From: an uncultured Porphyromonadaceae bacterium
Lineage (GTDB): Bacteria; Bacteroidota; Bacteroidia; Bacteroidales; Muribaculaceae
Direction of reading: 5' to 3'
Length of the DNA stretch: 5,481 nucleotides
Assembly (NCBI GenBank): GCA_900554265.1
Contig: USGZ01000138.1
Span: 1 to 5,481, forward strand
A program made the translations under genes and the position numbers. The notes under the pieces were generated by a model, which was given only the letters and a program-made list of their open reading frames with translations, was not told the origin of the DNA and made no database searches. Positions 1 to 4,950 of this stretch are shown here, piece by piece (the first letter of the stretch is position 1; each line of letters opens with the position of its first letter).

Positions 1-431
1 CCGGCTTCGGGTCGCGGCTGATACGCCCGGCATACGTGTGGCACAAGCGCCGCATGGATTTCCGCAAGTTCGCGCGCCAGGTCTACGTGTTCGGCATGTC
101 GCGCATCACCCTGCACCTGCTCTATCCCGGCTCGCTGAAGCTCGTCCACACGCTTCCGGCGGTGGCCGTTCTCGGCGCCGTCGGGCTGCTGATTCTCGGC
201 ATCGTCGTTTCGCCCTGGTTCCTGCTGCCCCTGGGACTGTACCTGCTTGCCATTCTTATCGGCGCGCTGGCGTCCACGCGCTCGCCGCGCATCGCCCTGC
301 TTGCGGTTCCGGCGGCATGCGTGCAGCTCGGCGGATATGGCTGCGGCTTTCTCAAGGCATGGTTCCTGAAAATCCTCCTGGGCCGCGGGCGCGACATCGA
401 CGAGGAAATACTTATCCGCAAAGGCAAGTAG
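1..431 (+). CDS. Family 2 glycosyltransferase, C-terminal part (5' end outside window)
   Basis: The reading frame is open from the left edge (first full codon at base 3) to a TAG stop, giving about 142 C-terminal residues. It begins in a GT2-like stretch (GFGSRLIRPAYVWHKRR) followed by RKFARQVYVFGMSRITLHLLYPGSLKLVH. This is the pattern at the end of the catalytic domain of Bacteroidota membrane-anchored GT2 enzymes, where a basic segment leads into the membrane part. Two or three hydrophobic helices follow (from VHTLPAVAVLGAVGLL through LYLLAILIGAL, then IALLAVPAACVQLGGYG) and a short charged tail ends in RKGK. Such enzymes transfer a sugar from a nucleotide-activated donor to a lipid or polysaccharide acceptor at the inner membrane. 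The catalytic DxD region lies outside the window, so donor and acceptor cannot be inferred. The GTG at base 36 is internal, not a start. radC follows after four bases, so the two are probably co-transcribed. Confidence 0.8.
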   Translation, partial: GFGSRLIRPAYVWHKRRMDFRKFARQVYVFGMSRITLHLLYPGSLKLVHTLPAVAVLGAVGLLILGIVVSPWFLLPLGLYLLAILIGALASTRSPRIALLAVPAACVQLGGYGCGFLKAWFLKILLGRGRDIDEEILIRKGK

Positions 432-435
432 CGGC

Positions 436-1131
436 ATGGCACGACAGAAAATCAAATCGCTGGACAACAATCAGCTGCCGCGCGAGAAAGCCATTGCCGG
501 CGGCATCAAGAGCCTGACGGACGAGGAACTTATGGCCATCATCTTCGGCACCGGCATCCAGGGCAAGGACGTGCTGACCCTCTGCCGCGACATTATCGGC
601 GACAACGGAGGCCATCTTTCGAGAATCGCGCGGATGGACGTCCACGAGCTCATGGAGCGCTACAAGGGCGTAGGTCCGGCCAAGGCCCTGAACCTGCTGG
701 CGGCGCTCGAAATCGGCGTGCGGGCCGGCGCCGACGCCCGGACAATCGAGGACGCCAGAATTACGGACAGCCGCACGGCCTTCGGGCAGATGAAGGACGT
801 GTTCTACCGGCTCGACCACGAGGAGTTCTGGGTGCTCTTTCTCAACCGCGGCAACCGCATGATCAAGCGTTTCTGTGTAGGCCGCGGCGGAATTACGGCG
901 ACGGTCGTCGATTCCCGCATCATTCTCCGCGAGGCCCTGCTGTGCAAGGCCACAGGCATCATACTTTTCCACAACCATCCTTCCGGCAATCTCACGCCCA
1001 GTCCCCAGGACACTGCCCTGACCCGCAAAATAAAAGAAGGAGCAGCCTTGATGGACATGCTCCTTCCGGATCATATTATCGTCTGCGACGACGAATATTA
1101 TTCTTTCAGCGATTCCGGCACGATGCCGTAA
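436..1131 (+). CDS. radC: RadC family JAB/MPN-domain protein
   Basis: The 231-residue product has the usual RadC length and layout. The N-terminal part (about residues 1-100) carries the conserved PREKAIAGGIKSLTDEELMAIIFGTG segment, split here as PREKAIAGG at 15-23 and LTDEELMAIIFGTG at 27-40. A helix-hairpin-helix-like KGVGPAKALNLLAALEIG follows at 77-94. The C-terminal JAB/MPN metal-binding domain (about 108-230) has an intact JAMM signature, HNHPSGNLTPSPQD, with H179, H181, S189 and D192, and an upstream acidic EEFWVLFLN at 129-137 that would supply the glutamate. The family was named for DNA repair, but the E. coli assignment was later withdrawn. Its biochemical role is unsettled, although the motif predicts a zinc-dependent hydrolase fold. 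The ATG at 436 lies four bases after the glycosyltransferase stop, with no better upstream start. The gene ends facing hslR across a REP-like cluster. Confidence 0.95.
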   Translation: MARQKIKSLDNNQLPREKAIAGGIKSLTDEELMAIIFGTGIQGKDVLTLCRDIIGDNGGHLSRIARMDVHELMERYKGVGPAKALNLLAALEIGVRAGADARTIEDARITDSRTAFGQMKDVFYRLDHEEFWVLFLNRGNRMIKRFCVGRGGITATVVDSRIILREALLCKATGIILFHNHPSGNLTPSPQDTALTRKIKEGAALMDMLLPDHIIVCDDEYYSFSDSGTMP

Positions 1132-1142
1132 TTCGCACTGAC

Positions 1143-1166
1143 GTAGGGATGCTCCCTGGAGCATCC
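1143..1166 (+). repeat. REP-like palindrome 1 (GTAG plus hairpin, + orientation)
   Basis: A GTAG tetranucleotide (1143-1146) is followed directly by a perfect inverted repeat. GGATGCTC (1147-1154) pairs with GAGCATCC (1159-1166) around a four-base CCTG loop. A GTAG at the 5' foot of a short GC-rich hairpin is the known signature of REP elements mobilised by RAYT (REP-associated Y1 tyrosine) transposases. The same GTAGGGATGC...GCATCC frame recurs twice downstream on the other strand. The element lies 11 bases after the radC stop, so its hairpin may also help end or stabilise the radC transcript; there is no U-tract to make it a classical terminator. The assignment to RAYT-type REPs is an inference from the pattern. 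Confidence 0.7.
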
Positions 1167-1189
1167 GATGATTGTCAGCGCCTTATAGC

Positions 1190-1213
1190 GGATGCACGAG
1201 CGTGCATCCCTAC
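1190..1213 (-). repeat. REP-like palindrome 2 (- orientation)
   Basis: Read on the minus strand, GTAG (1213-1210) precedes GGATGCAC, a GCTC loop and GTGCATCC. This is the same 4 + 8 + 4 + 8 layout as the plus-oriented copy at 1143-1166. Relative to that copy, the seventh stem pair is changed from T-A to A-T on both arms, a compensatory change that keeps the pairing. It faces copy 1 in inverted orientation, giving a BIME-like pair. Confidence 0.7.
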
Positions 1214-1229
1214 GGTTCGATGCTATAGC

Positions 1230-1253
1230 GGATGCACGAGCGTGCATCCCTAC
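1230..1253 (-). repeat. REP-like palindrome 3 (- orientation)
   Basis: This is an exact copy of the element at 1190-1213, shifted by 40 bp as part of the tandem duplication. GTAG occupies 1253-1250 on the minus strand. The stem is GGATGCAC/GTGCATCC with a four-base loop. As the copy nearest the hslR stop codon, it would form a hairpin in the 3' end of the rplY-pth-hslR message. Confidence 0.7.
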
Positions 1254-1272
1254 GGTTCGATGCTATACGACT

Positions 1273-1716
1273 TTACCGGTCGTCCTCGTCGTCCCAGTCG
1301 TCGAGCTCGGAATCGAAATCCCATCCGTCGCTCATCGACTCCTTGAAGGAGCTGAGCTCGCGGCCGTCGCGCTTGGTCGGGCGGCCGGTGCCCTTGGCGC
1401 GGTCGATGAATCCGGAAATCTTCACGACTTCCAGCAAATCCAGCTCGGACTGCGGGGTTACGTTGCGGCAGTATTCCGGCACGAGCTTGGCGCCGAGGCG
1501 GTTCTCGGTCAGCGCCAGGACCTCGTAGGAGAAGGTGACGGGCGACTTGCGCACACGCACGATGTCGCCTACGCAAATCATGCGCGAGGGCTTGACGGGC
1601 GCGGAATCGCCGATGCTCACGCGGCCCTTCCTGCAGGCCTCGGAGGCTATGGTGCGGGTCTTGTAGATGCGCATTGCCCAGAGCCACTTGTCGATGCGTA
1701 CTTCGGATTTTCCCAT
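1273..1716 (-). CDS. hslR: S4-domain RNA-binding protein, Hsp15/HslR-like
   Basis: The 147-residue product opens with an S4 RNA-binding domain (about residues 6-66). It begins RIDKWLWAMRIYKTRTIA and includes ACRKGRVSIGDSAPVKPSR and GDIVRVRK, matching the Hsp15 pattern, including the RxDKWLW entry. In E. coli, Hsp15 (133 residues) binds free 50S subunits that carry a nascent chain and helps recycle stalled subunits. A basic GRPTKRDGREL segment (111-121) and a very acidic tail (DGWDFDSELDDWDDEDDR, 130-147) follow. The acidic tail is an extension whose role I cannot assign. The ATG lies nine bases after the pth stop, so it is the third gene of an rplY-pth-hslR operon. That context fits a shared role in clearing stalled translation complexes. 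The family assignment is firm; the exact Hsp15 function is inferred. Confidence 0.88.
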   Translation of the reverse strand: MGKSEVRIDKWLWAMRIYKTRTIASEACRKGRVSIGDSAPVKPSRMICVGDIVRVRKSPVTFSYEVLALTENRLGAKLVPEYCRNVTPQSELDLLEVVKISGFIDRAKGTGRPTKRDGRELSSFKESMSDGWDFDSELDDWDDEDDR

Positions 1717-1725
1717 CGCCGGAGC

Positions 1726-2289
1726 CTACTTGTTGTTGAACTTGCACATGGCGTTGCCGATACCGGCAAGGACCCATTCGCGGACTGCCTCGACGGCTAC
1801 GTCGATTCGTGCCGGCAGCTCCTTGCGCTGCTCTTCGGGGAAGGTACCGAGAACGTAATCGACCTGGCAGCCGCGGGGAAAGTCGCCTCCGATGCCGAAG
1901 CGCAGGCGCGGATAGGCGCTGGTGCCGAGCATGGCGGCTATGTTCTTCAGGCCGTTGTGGCCCGCGTCGGAGCCGCCCTGGCGCATGCGGATTGCGCCGA
2001 AAGGCAGGGCGATGTCGTCGACCAGCACGAGGATATTTTCCGTGTCGATGCCTTCCTGCTCTTTCCAGTAGCGCACGGCGTTTCCGCTCAGGTTCATGTA
2101 TGTGCTCGGCTTGAGGAGCACTACCTGCTGGTTCTTGATGCGGCCGGAGCCCACGTCGCCGTAGCGCTGGGTAGTCAAAGAAATATTGGACGCCTTGGCG
2201 AAGGCGTCCAATATCATAAATCCTATGTTGTGGCGGGTTCCGGCGTATTCTTCGCCGATATTGCCCAGACCGACAATCAGGTGCTTCAT
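1726..2289 (-). CDS. pth: Peptidyl-tRNA hydrolase
   Basis: The 187-residue product cleaves the ester bond of peptidyl-tRNAs that drop off ribosomes, recycling tRNA in the cytoplasm. The family signatures are all present: KHLIVGLGNIGEEYAGTRHNIGF with N10 and the catalytic H20, KPSTYMNLSG with N66, VDDIALPFG with D91 at the position of the active-site aspartate, and GSDAGHNGLKNI with N112. Length is close to the E. coli enzyme (194). The start is set at MKHLIVGLG. The frame stays open 19 codons further upstream, but that extension lies inside rplY and is arginine- and cysteine-rich, unlike any Pth. The ATG overlaps the rplY stop by one base (TAATG), which suggests translational coupling. Confidence 0.96.
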   Translation of the reverse strand: MKHLIVGLGNIGEEYAGTRHNIGFMILDAFAKASNISLTTQRYGDVGSGRIKNQQVVLLKPSTYMNLSGNAVRYWKEQEGIDTENILVLVDDIALPFGAIRMRQGGSDAGHNGLKNIAAMLGTSAYPRLRFGIGGDFPRGCQVDYVLGTFPEEQRKELPARIDVAVEAVREWVLAGIGNAMCKFNNK

Positions 2290-2864
2290 TATTCGGCAGC
2301 GGCAGCGGCGGCGCCACGGGCGGCACGGGTCAGCTGAACGGCGCATACGACGGCGTTCTTGGCGTTGACCAGGTCGAAGCCGTCGTAGTGCAGGTCGCCG
2401 ACGGCGAGGCTCTTGCCCAGGCCGAGATTGTCGACATTGATTACCACGCGCTCGGGGATAGCGGTGTAGGGAGCGCGAACCTTGAGTTTCTTCATGCTCA
2501 GGGAGAGCTTACCGCCGGCCTTCACACCTTCGGCGTGGCCTTCGAGCTTCACGGGGATTTCGATTACCACGGGCTTGTCCTCGCTTACTTCGAGAAGGTC
2601 GATGTGGAGGATGGTGTCGTTTACGGGGTGGAACTGGATGTCCTTGAGGATGGCCATGCACTTCTTGCCTTCGACTTCGAGGTCGATGGCGAAGACGTCG
2701 GGGGTGTAGACGAGCTTGCGTACGTCGTCGTTCTTGACTTTCAGGTGGATGGCTTCGTTACCCTTGTTGAGGACTACGGGGATGAAACCTTCGGCACGGA
2801 GGGCCTTGGTGGCCTTCTTGCCCAGGTCGGCGCGGTTTGCGGCTGTAAGTTTGTAAACTTGCAT
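2289..2864 (-). CDS. rplY: 50S ribosomal protein L25/general stress protein Ctc
   Basis: The 191-residue product is the long, two-domain (Ctc/TL5) form of bL25, which binds 5S rRNA in the central protuberance of the 50S subunit. Residues 1 to about 92 form the 5S rRNA-binding domain (LGKKATKALRAEGFIPVVLN and the conserved DIQFHPVNDTILHIDLLEV at 75-93). Residues about 97-178 form the C-terminal beta domain (PVVIEIPVKLEGHAEGVKAGGKLS, then the IPERVVINVDNLGLGKSLAVGDL region). The protein ends in an alanine-rich tail (AARGAAAAAAE). It is the first gene of the rplY-pth-hslR operon, with a promoter about 80 bases upstream and a hairpin in the leader. The bases just before the ATG are A/C-rich, as is common for Bacteroidota initiation sites. 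Confidence 0.96.
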   Translation of the reverse strand: MQVYKLTAANRADLGKKATKALRAEGFIPVVLNKGNEAIHLKVKNDDVRKLVYTPDVFAIDLEVEGKKCMAILKDIQFHPVNDTILHIDLLEVSEDKPVVIEIPVKLEGHAEGVKAGGKLSLSMKKLKVRAPYTAIPERVVINVDNLGLGKSLAVGDLHYDGFDLVNAKNAVVCAVQLTRAARGAAAAAAE

Positions 2865-2889
2865 TGTGTTTAAGTGTTTGTGTTACTAA

Positions 2890-2910
2890 AAATTAAGTGC
2901 TCCTTAATTT
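2890..2910 (-). promoter_or_regulatory. Perfect hairpin in the rplY leader
   Basis: Read on the minus strand, AAATTAAG (2910-2903) and CTTAATTT (2897-2890) form a perfect 8-bp stem around a GAGCA loop. It lies between the predicted promoter and the rplY start, with its base about 25 nucleotides from the ATG. An SD-like AAGGAG straddles stem and loop, but at about 35 bases from the start it is too far to act as the ribosome binding site. The hairpin could be a 5' stabiliser or a feedback site for ribosomal protein control; neither is shown by the sequence. Confidence 0.45.
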
Positions 2911-2941
2911 CCCATCACACGGGATTGCCTAAAAAGCACCG

Positions 2942-2973
2942 CAAAATTACAAAAAAAATCCCACCCCGCCAAA
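2942..2973 (-). promoter_or_regulatory. Bacteroidota-type promoter for rplY-pth-hslR
   Basis: On the minus strand, TTTG (2973-2970) and TAATTTTG (2949-2942) match the Bacteroidota primary sigma consensus of TTTG (-33) and TAnnTTTG (-7), with 20 bases between them. The spacer contains a run of eight T. The transcript would start near 2936-2938, giving a leader of about 70 nucleotides that contains the hairpin at 2890-2910. Both boxes match exactly and the spacing is right, so this is the best-supported promoter in the window. Confidence 0.75.
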
Positions 2974-2992
2974 TTTCTTTTGAATGTATAGA

Positions 2993-3010
2993 CTCAACAA
3001 GCTCAACAAG
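2993..3010 (+). repeat. Tandem 9-bp repeat (CTCAACAAG x2)
   Basis: CTCAACAAG occurs twice head to tail (2993-3001 and 3002-3010), and CAAG follows once more (3011-3014). The pair starts within the left arm of the spaced inverted repeat. It may be replication slippage; no function can be assigned. Confidence 0.6.
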
Positions 3011-3071
3011 CAAGTGTAGACTCTTACGTTATTGGAATCAATGACGTTGCAATGGAGTTATATATCACTGC

Positions 3072-3081
3072 TGATTAATCA
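3072..3081. promoter_or_regulatory. Perfect 10-bp palindrome TGATTAATCA
   Basis: TGATTAATCA equals its own reverse complement. It lies about 55-65 bases upstream of the candidate -7 box of the sigma operon, a plausible spot for a dimeric regulator. The region is AT-rich, so chance occurrence is possible. Confidence 0.3.
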
Positions 3082-3135
3082 ATAGATTTTTCATGGGTCT
3101 ATACATTTGTCATGACCTCAGAGAGAAAGATTCAC

Positions 3136-3143
3136 TAACTTTG
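3136..3143 (+). promoter_or_regulatory. Candidate -7 box (TAACTTTG) for the ECF sigma operon
   Basis: TAACTTTG, followed by C, matches the Bacteroidota TAnnTTTG box exactly. The nearest upstream TTTG (3106-3109) is 26 bases away, longer than the usual 19-21, so the -33 element is weak or replaced by an activator or another sigma factor. A second TAnnTTTG match (TACATTTG, 3102-3109) has no TTTG at the right distance. Transcription from the 3136 box would leave a leader of about 115 nucleotides that includes the hairpin at 3202-3227. Confidence 0.5.
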
Positions 3144-3201
3144 CCTGAAAATGCTTTGATAATTCAACAATAATTTCGATGCGCATGCGATTTTAACATT
3201 C

Positions 3202-3227
3202 AAATCTCGTCGATTACGGCGAGATTT
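3202..3227 (+). promoter_or_regulatory. Strong hairpin in the leader of the ECF sigma gene
   Basis: AAATCTCG (3202-3209) and CGAGATTT (3220-3227) pair perfectly. The stem continues inward through a T-G wobble, C-G and G-C pair to an ATTA tetraloop, for 11 pairs in all. It sits 37 bases before the sigma ATG. The bases after it (CGTCTTATC) are not a T-run, so it is not a standard intrinsic terminator. It may be a leader control element or, as DNA, a dimeric operator. Confidence 0.5.
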
Positions 3228-3264
3228 CGTCTTATCAGGTAGAAGCATCAAAATATATGAATGC

Positions 3265-3774
3265 ATGTTCAAAGAGTCTCGACACAAAACCGTCAGCAGG
3301 ATAATCGAGGAAAATCTCGATTATCTTGTCCGTTTTGCCTATTATCGACTCGGCAACAGGGGCGAGGCCGAGGATCTTGTTTATGATGCCGTTCTGAAAT
3401 TTCTGGAGAGAAATAATGAAAAAATCAAGCCCGAAAGTATAAGGCTATATCTTTTCAGAATAGTCTATAATCTATGTCAGGATTATTGCCGGAAGCAAAA
3501 ACAAGAGATGGTGTCGATTGGAGATCTTGACGTTGCGGACATGATTGATGAAGTGATGGATCTTGAGGACGCAGACAGAATAAACGCCATTCTTGACAGT
3601 CTTCCCTTGCGAGAGGCTGACATTATTAGAATGAATGTAATTGATGGGCTGTCGTTTGTCGAAATCAGCAGTATCCTTGCCATTCCTCAGTCTACTGCCA
3701 AATCCAGATATAAATCCGGAATGGATAAATTAAGGAAACAGTATATTAATTCTAAAAATTCGCAGCATGGATGA
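3265..3774 (+). CDS. ECF-type RNA polymerase sigma-70 family factor
   Basis: The 169-residue product has the two-domain build of extracytoplasmic-function sigma factors. Region 2 spans about 15-78 (LDYLVRFAYYRLGNRGEAEDLVYDAVLKFLER, then IRLYLFRIVYNLCQDYCRKQK), which contacts the -10-like element and core polymerase. A short acidic linker follows (about 85-103). Region 4 (about 105-160: INAILDSLPLREADIIRMNVIDGLSFVEISSILAIPQSTAKSRYKSGMDKLRKQY) carries the helix-turn-helix at about 129-153. There is no sigma-3 domain or C-terminal extension. The ATG at 3265 is the first that keeps region 2 intact; nearby ATGs at 3257 and 3261 are in other frames. The gene overlaps the next one by eight bases, the usual sigma/anti-sigma arrangement. 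Codon and base composition are distinctly AT-richer than in radC or pth. Confidence 0.93.
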   Translation: MFKESRHKTVSRIIEENLDYLVRFAYYRLGNRGEAEDLVYDAVLKFLERNNEKIKPESIRLYLFRIVYNLCQDYCRKQKQEMVSIGDLDVADMIDEVMDLEDADRINAILDSLPLREADIIRMNVIDGLSFVEISSILAIPQSTAKSRYKSGMDKLRKQYINSKNSQHG

Positions 3775-4921
3775 CTATAAAGAAATAAAGGAATTGTTGA
3801 AGCCACGAAGAGATATACAGGCTTCCGACGAATTGCGCCTTAAGGTAATCCGTGCTGTGGAAAGAAAGAATAGAAAGCAGGGAGTTCGTAAATGGGTTTT
3901 CGGCGGAATCAGTCTTAGCGCGGTCGCAGCCGTTATATTGCTTGTGCTCGTGCCTTCAGGGATGTCAGCCAAGGAATTTCTCGCCGAGGCAGTAAATGCG
4001 CTCGGAGGTACCGAGGACATTGAAATGACTGTGGAAGTCAGGACCCGCTCTGTAGAGAATTTCAGATATATAGACATAGATGAGGACTTTGTAACACACC
4101 GCATATACATTTCCGACTCCGATTCGCTTCAGAGATGGAGAGTTGACAAGGGCGAGCGTGTGGCAATAGGAAACGGCGCCGACATCTACACATGGATGCC
4201 GGCTCTCAATTTAGGTTTGCACCTTCCGCAGTCCGAAGAAGCAAAGGTCTTGGGATATATGGCTACCCTACTGTCCCCCCGGAAGATTTTGGAGACAGAA
4301 CTGGATAATTGCATTGGCGGTGAAGGCGGTGATTATTCGGTAAATAAAAGCGGTGACGATATAATTCTTACCGTTCACGCCATGCCGCAAGGAATTTTTG
4401 ACAATCCTTACCTGCTGAATTCATCTATCGCCGAATCCGAAAATATCCGGAGATATGTGATTGATGCAAATACCAGACGGCTTAAAAGTGCCACCGTGAG
4501 TGTGATCTCTCACGGTCAGGAAATACCGGTGCTGAAGATCATATCGATAAATTATGGGCTGCATAGGAACGATATATGTCGTCTCGCCGATGGTATCCGG
4601 TATGTGGAGACGGAGAACCAGCCTGTCGGATTGAAAGGTCTCAGTGCGGAGGAAGCGGCAACCACTATACTTAATGCCTTCTCAGACTGGGATGAGGCAA
4701 TTCTCGACAAAGTAATGATGAAGGAATTATCAGATCTGACATACAAAGAAAAATTCATTGGTTCAAGACTGATCTCGATAGGACATTCTTTCACCTCCGG
4801 TACAGGAAACTCAATTTTCGTACCATACACGCTTGAACTAAGAGACGGAACCATGCAAAGGCACAACATAGCCTTGCAGAAAACCGATTACGGCGGATGG
4901 ATTGTAGTCGGCGGTCTTTAA
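3767..4921 (+). CDS. Probable anti-sigma factor: single-pass membrane protein with RseB/LolA-like extracytoplasmic part
   Basis: The 384-residue product has a charged N-terminal segment (1-42, including KEIKELLKPRRDIQASDELRLKVIRAVERKNRK), one membrane helix (about 43-63, WVFGGISLSAVAAVILLVLV), and a large outer part. That topology, and an eight-base overlap with the ECF sigma gene, point to an anti-sigma factor whose short cytoplasmic tail binds the sigma. Residues about 68-260 (AKEFLAEAVNALGG, then alternating strands such as QRWRVDKGERVAIGNGADIYTWMP) resemble the LolA/RseB-like folds that sense lipids or misfolded envelope proteins. Residues about 290-384 (GLSAEEAATTILNAFSDWDEAIL through HNIALQKTDYGGWIVVGGL) look NTF2-like, with a closing strand pattern typical of that fold. 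No FecR motif or zinc-binding anti-sigma HxxxCxxC motif is visible. The role is inferred from topology and context; the domain names are pattern judgements. Confidence 0.65.
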   Translation: MDDYKEIKELLKPRRDIQASDELRLKVIRAVERKNRKQGVRKWVFGGISLSAVAAVILLVLVPSGMSAKEFLAEAVNALGGTEDIEMTVEVRTRSVENFRYIDIDEDFVTHRIYISDSDSLQRWRVDKGERVAIGNGADIYTWMPALNLGLHLPQSEEAKVLGYMATLLSPRKILETELDNCIGGEGGDYSVNKSGDDIILTVHAMPQGIFDNPYLLNSSIAESENIRRYVIDANTRRLKSATVSVISHGQEIPVLKIISINYGLHRNDICRLADGIRYVETENQPVGLKGLSAEEAATTILNAFSDWDEAILDKVMMKELSDLTYKEKFIGSRLISIGHSFTSGTGNSIFVPYTLELRDGTMQRHNIALQKTDYGGWIVVGGL

Positions 4922-4950
4922 CGAATTAATAATCAAAAAAATATAATTCA

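Larger units (their letters stand above)
1184..1263. repeat. Perfect 40-bp tandem duplication carrying two REP-like units
   Basis: Bases 1184-1223 and 1224-1263 are identical 40-bp units, each beginning TATAGCGGATGC and ending GGTTCGATGC. A further four bases (TATA, 1264-1267) restart a third unit. Each unit holds one minus-oriented REP-like hairpin plus 16 bases of constant linker. Perfect identity suggests a recent duplication by slippage or unequal exchange. The array lies wholly in the gap between the convergent radC and hslR genes and stops five bases before the hslR stop codon. Confidence 0.9.
2983..3107. repeat. Spaced 11-bp inverted repeat AATGTATAGAC/GTCTATACATT
   Basis: AATGTATAGAC (2983-2993) is the exact reverse complement of GTCTATACATT (3097-3107), with 103 bases between the arms. 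A related TGTAGACTC occurs at 3015-3023, so a TAGACtC/cC word appears three times in the region, twice in + and once in - orientation. Such an arrangement could be paired regulator sites, decayed ends of a small mobile element, or chance in AT-rich DNA. Confidence 0.45.
2974..3264. other. Divergent intergenic region between rplY promoter and ECF sigma gene
   Basis: This 291-bp stretch has no credible gene. It contains a 9-bp tandem repeat, an 11-bp inverted repeat with widely spaced arms, a 10-bp palindrome, a probable -7 promoter box for the sigma operon and a strong hairpin just before the sigma start; these are listed separately. Composition changes here from the GC-rich left side to the AT-richer right side, so the junction of a possible acquired segment may lie within it. 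No transposase remnant, tRNA gene or attachment core was recognised. Confidence 0.6.

Noticed and set aside
412..1164. A 250-codon frame antisense to radC
   Set aside because: radC has an intact JAMM motif and normal length. The antisense product has no recognisable domain.
1147..1166. A classical intrinsic terminator after radC
   Set aside because: The hairpin is perfect, but no T-run follows on either strand, so only a general transcript-end role is possible.
1143..1253. A CRISPR array
   Set aside because: There are only two direct 40-bp units with no unique spacers, and the remaining copy is inverted. The GTAG-headed hairpins fit REP elements better.
1250..2326. A 358-codon minus-strand frame across pth and hslR
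   Set aside because: Its product is extremely Arg/Pro-rich and shares no motif with any family. It is the shifted frame of the two real genes on the same strand.
1192..2337. A long plus-strand open frame of 381 codons
   Set aside because: It lies antisense to hslR and pth, both of which have complete family motifs. Its translation is rich in Ala/Val/His with no recognisable domain, as expected for a GC-rich antisense frame, and it begins inside the REP-like repeat.
2290..2346. A 19-codon upstream extension of pth
   Set aside because: It lies within the rplY coding end and encodes Arg/Cys-rich sequence. All known Pth proteins begin close to the KHLIVGLGN-type motif.
3102..3109. TACATTTG as the main sigma-operon promoter
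   Set aside because: It fits TAnnTTTG but has no TTTG at about 20 bases upstream, and it overlaps an inverted-repeat arm. The TAACTTTG box at 3136 is the better match, though also without an ideal -33 element.
4922..4950. A separate promoter for the outer-membrane gene
   Set aside because: The 29-bp gap is A/T-rich but has no TAnnTTTG match and is too short to hold a full promoter, so co-transcription with the anti-sigma gene is more likely.
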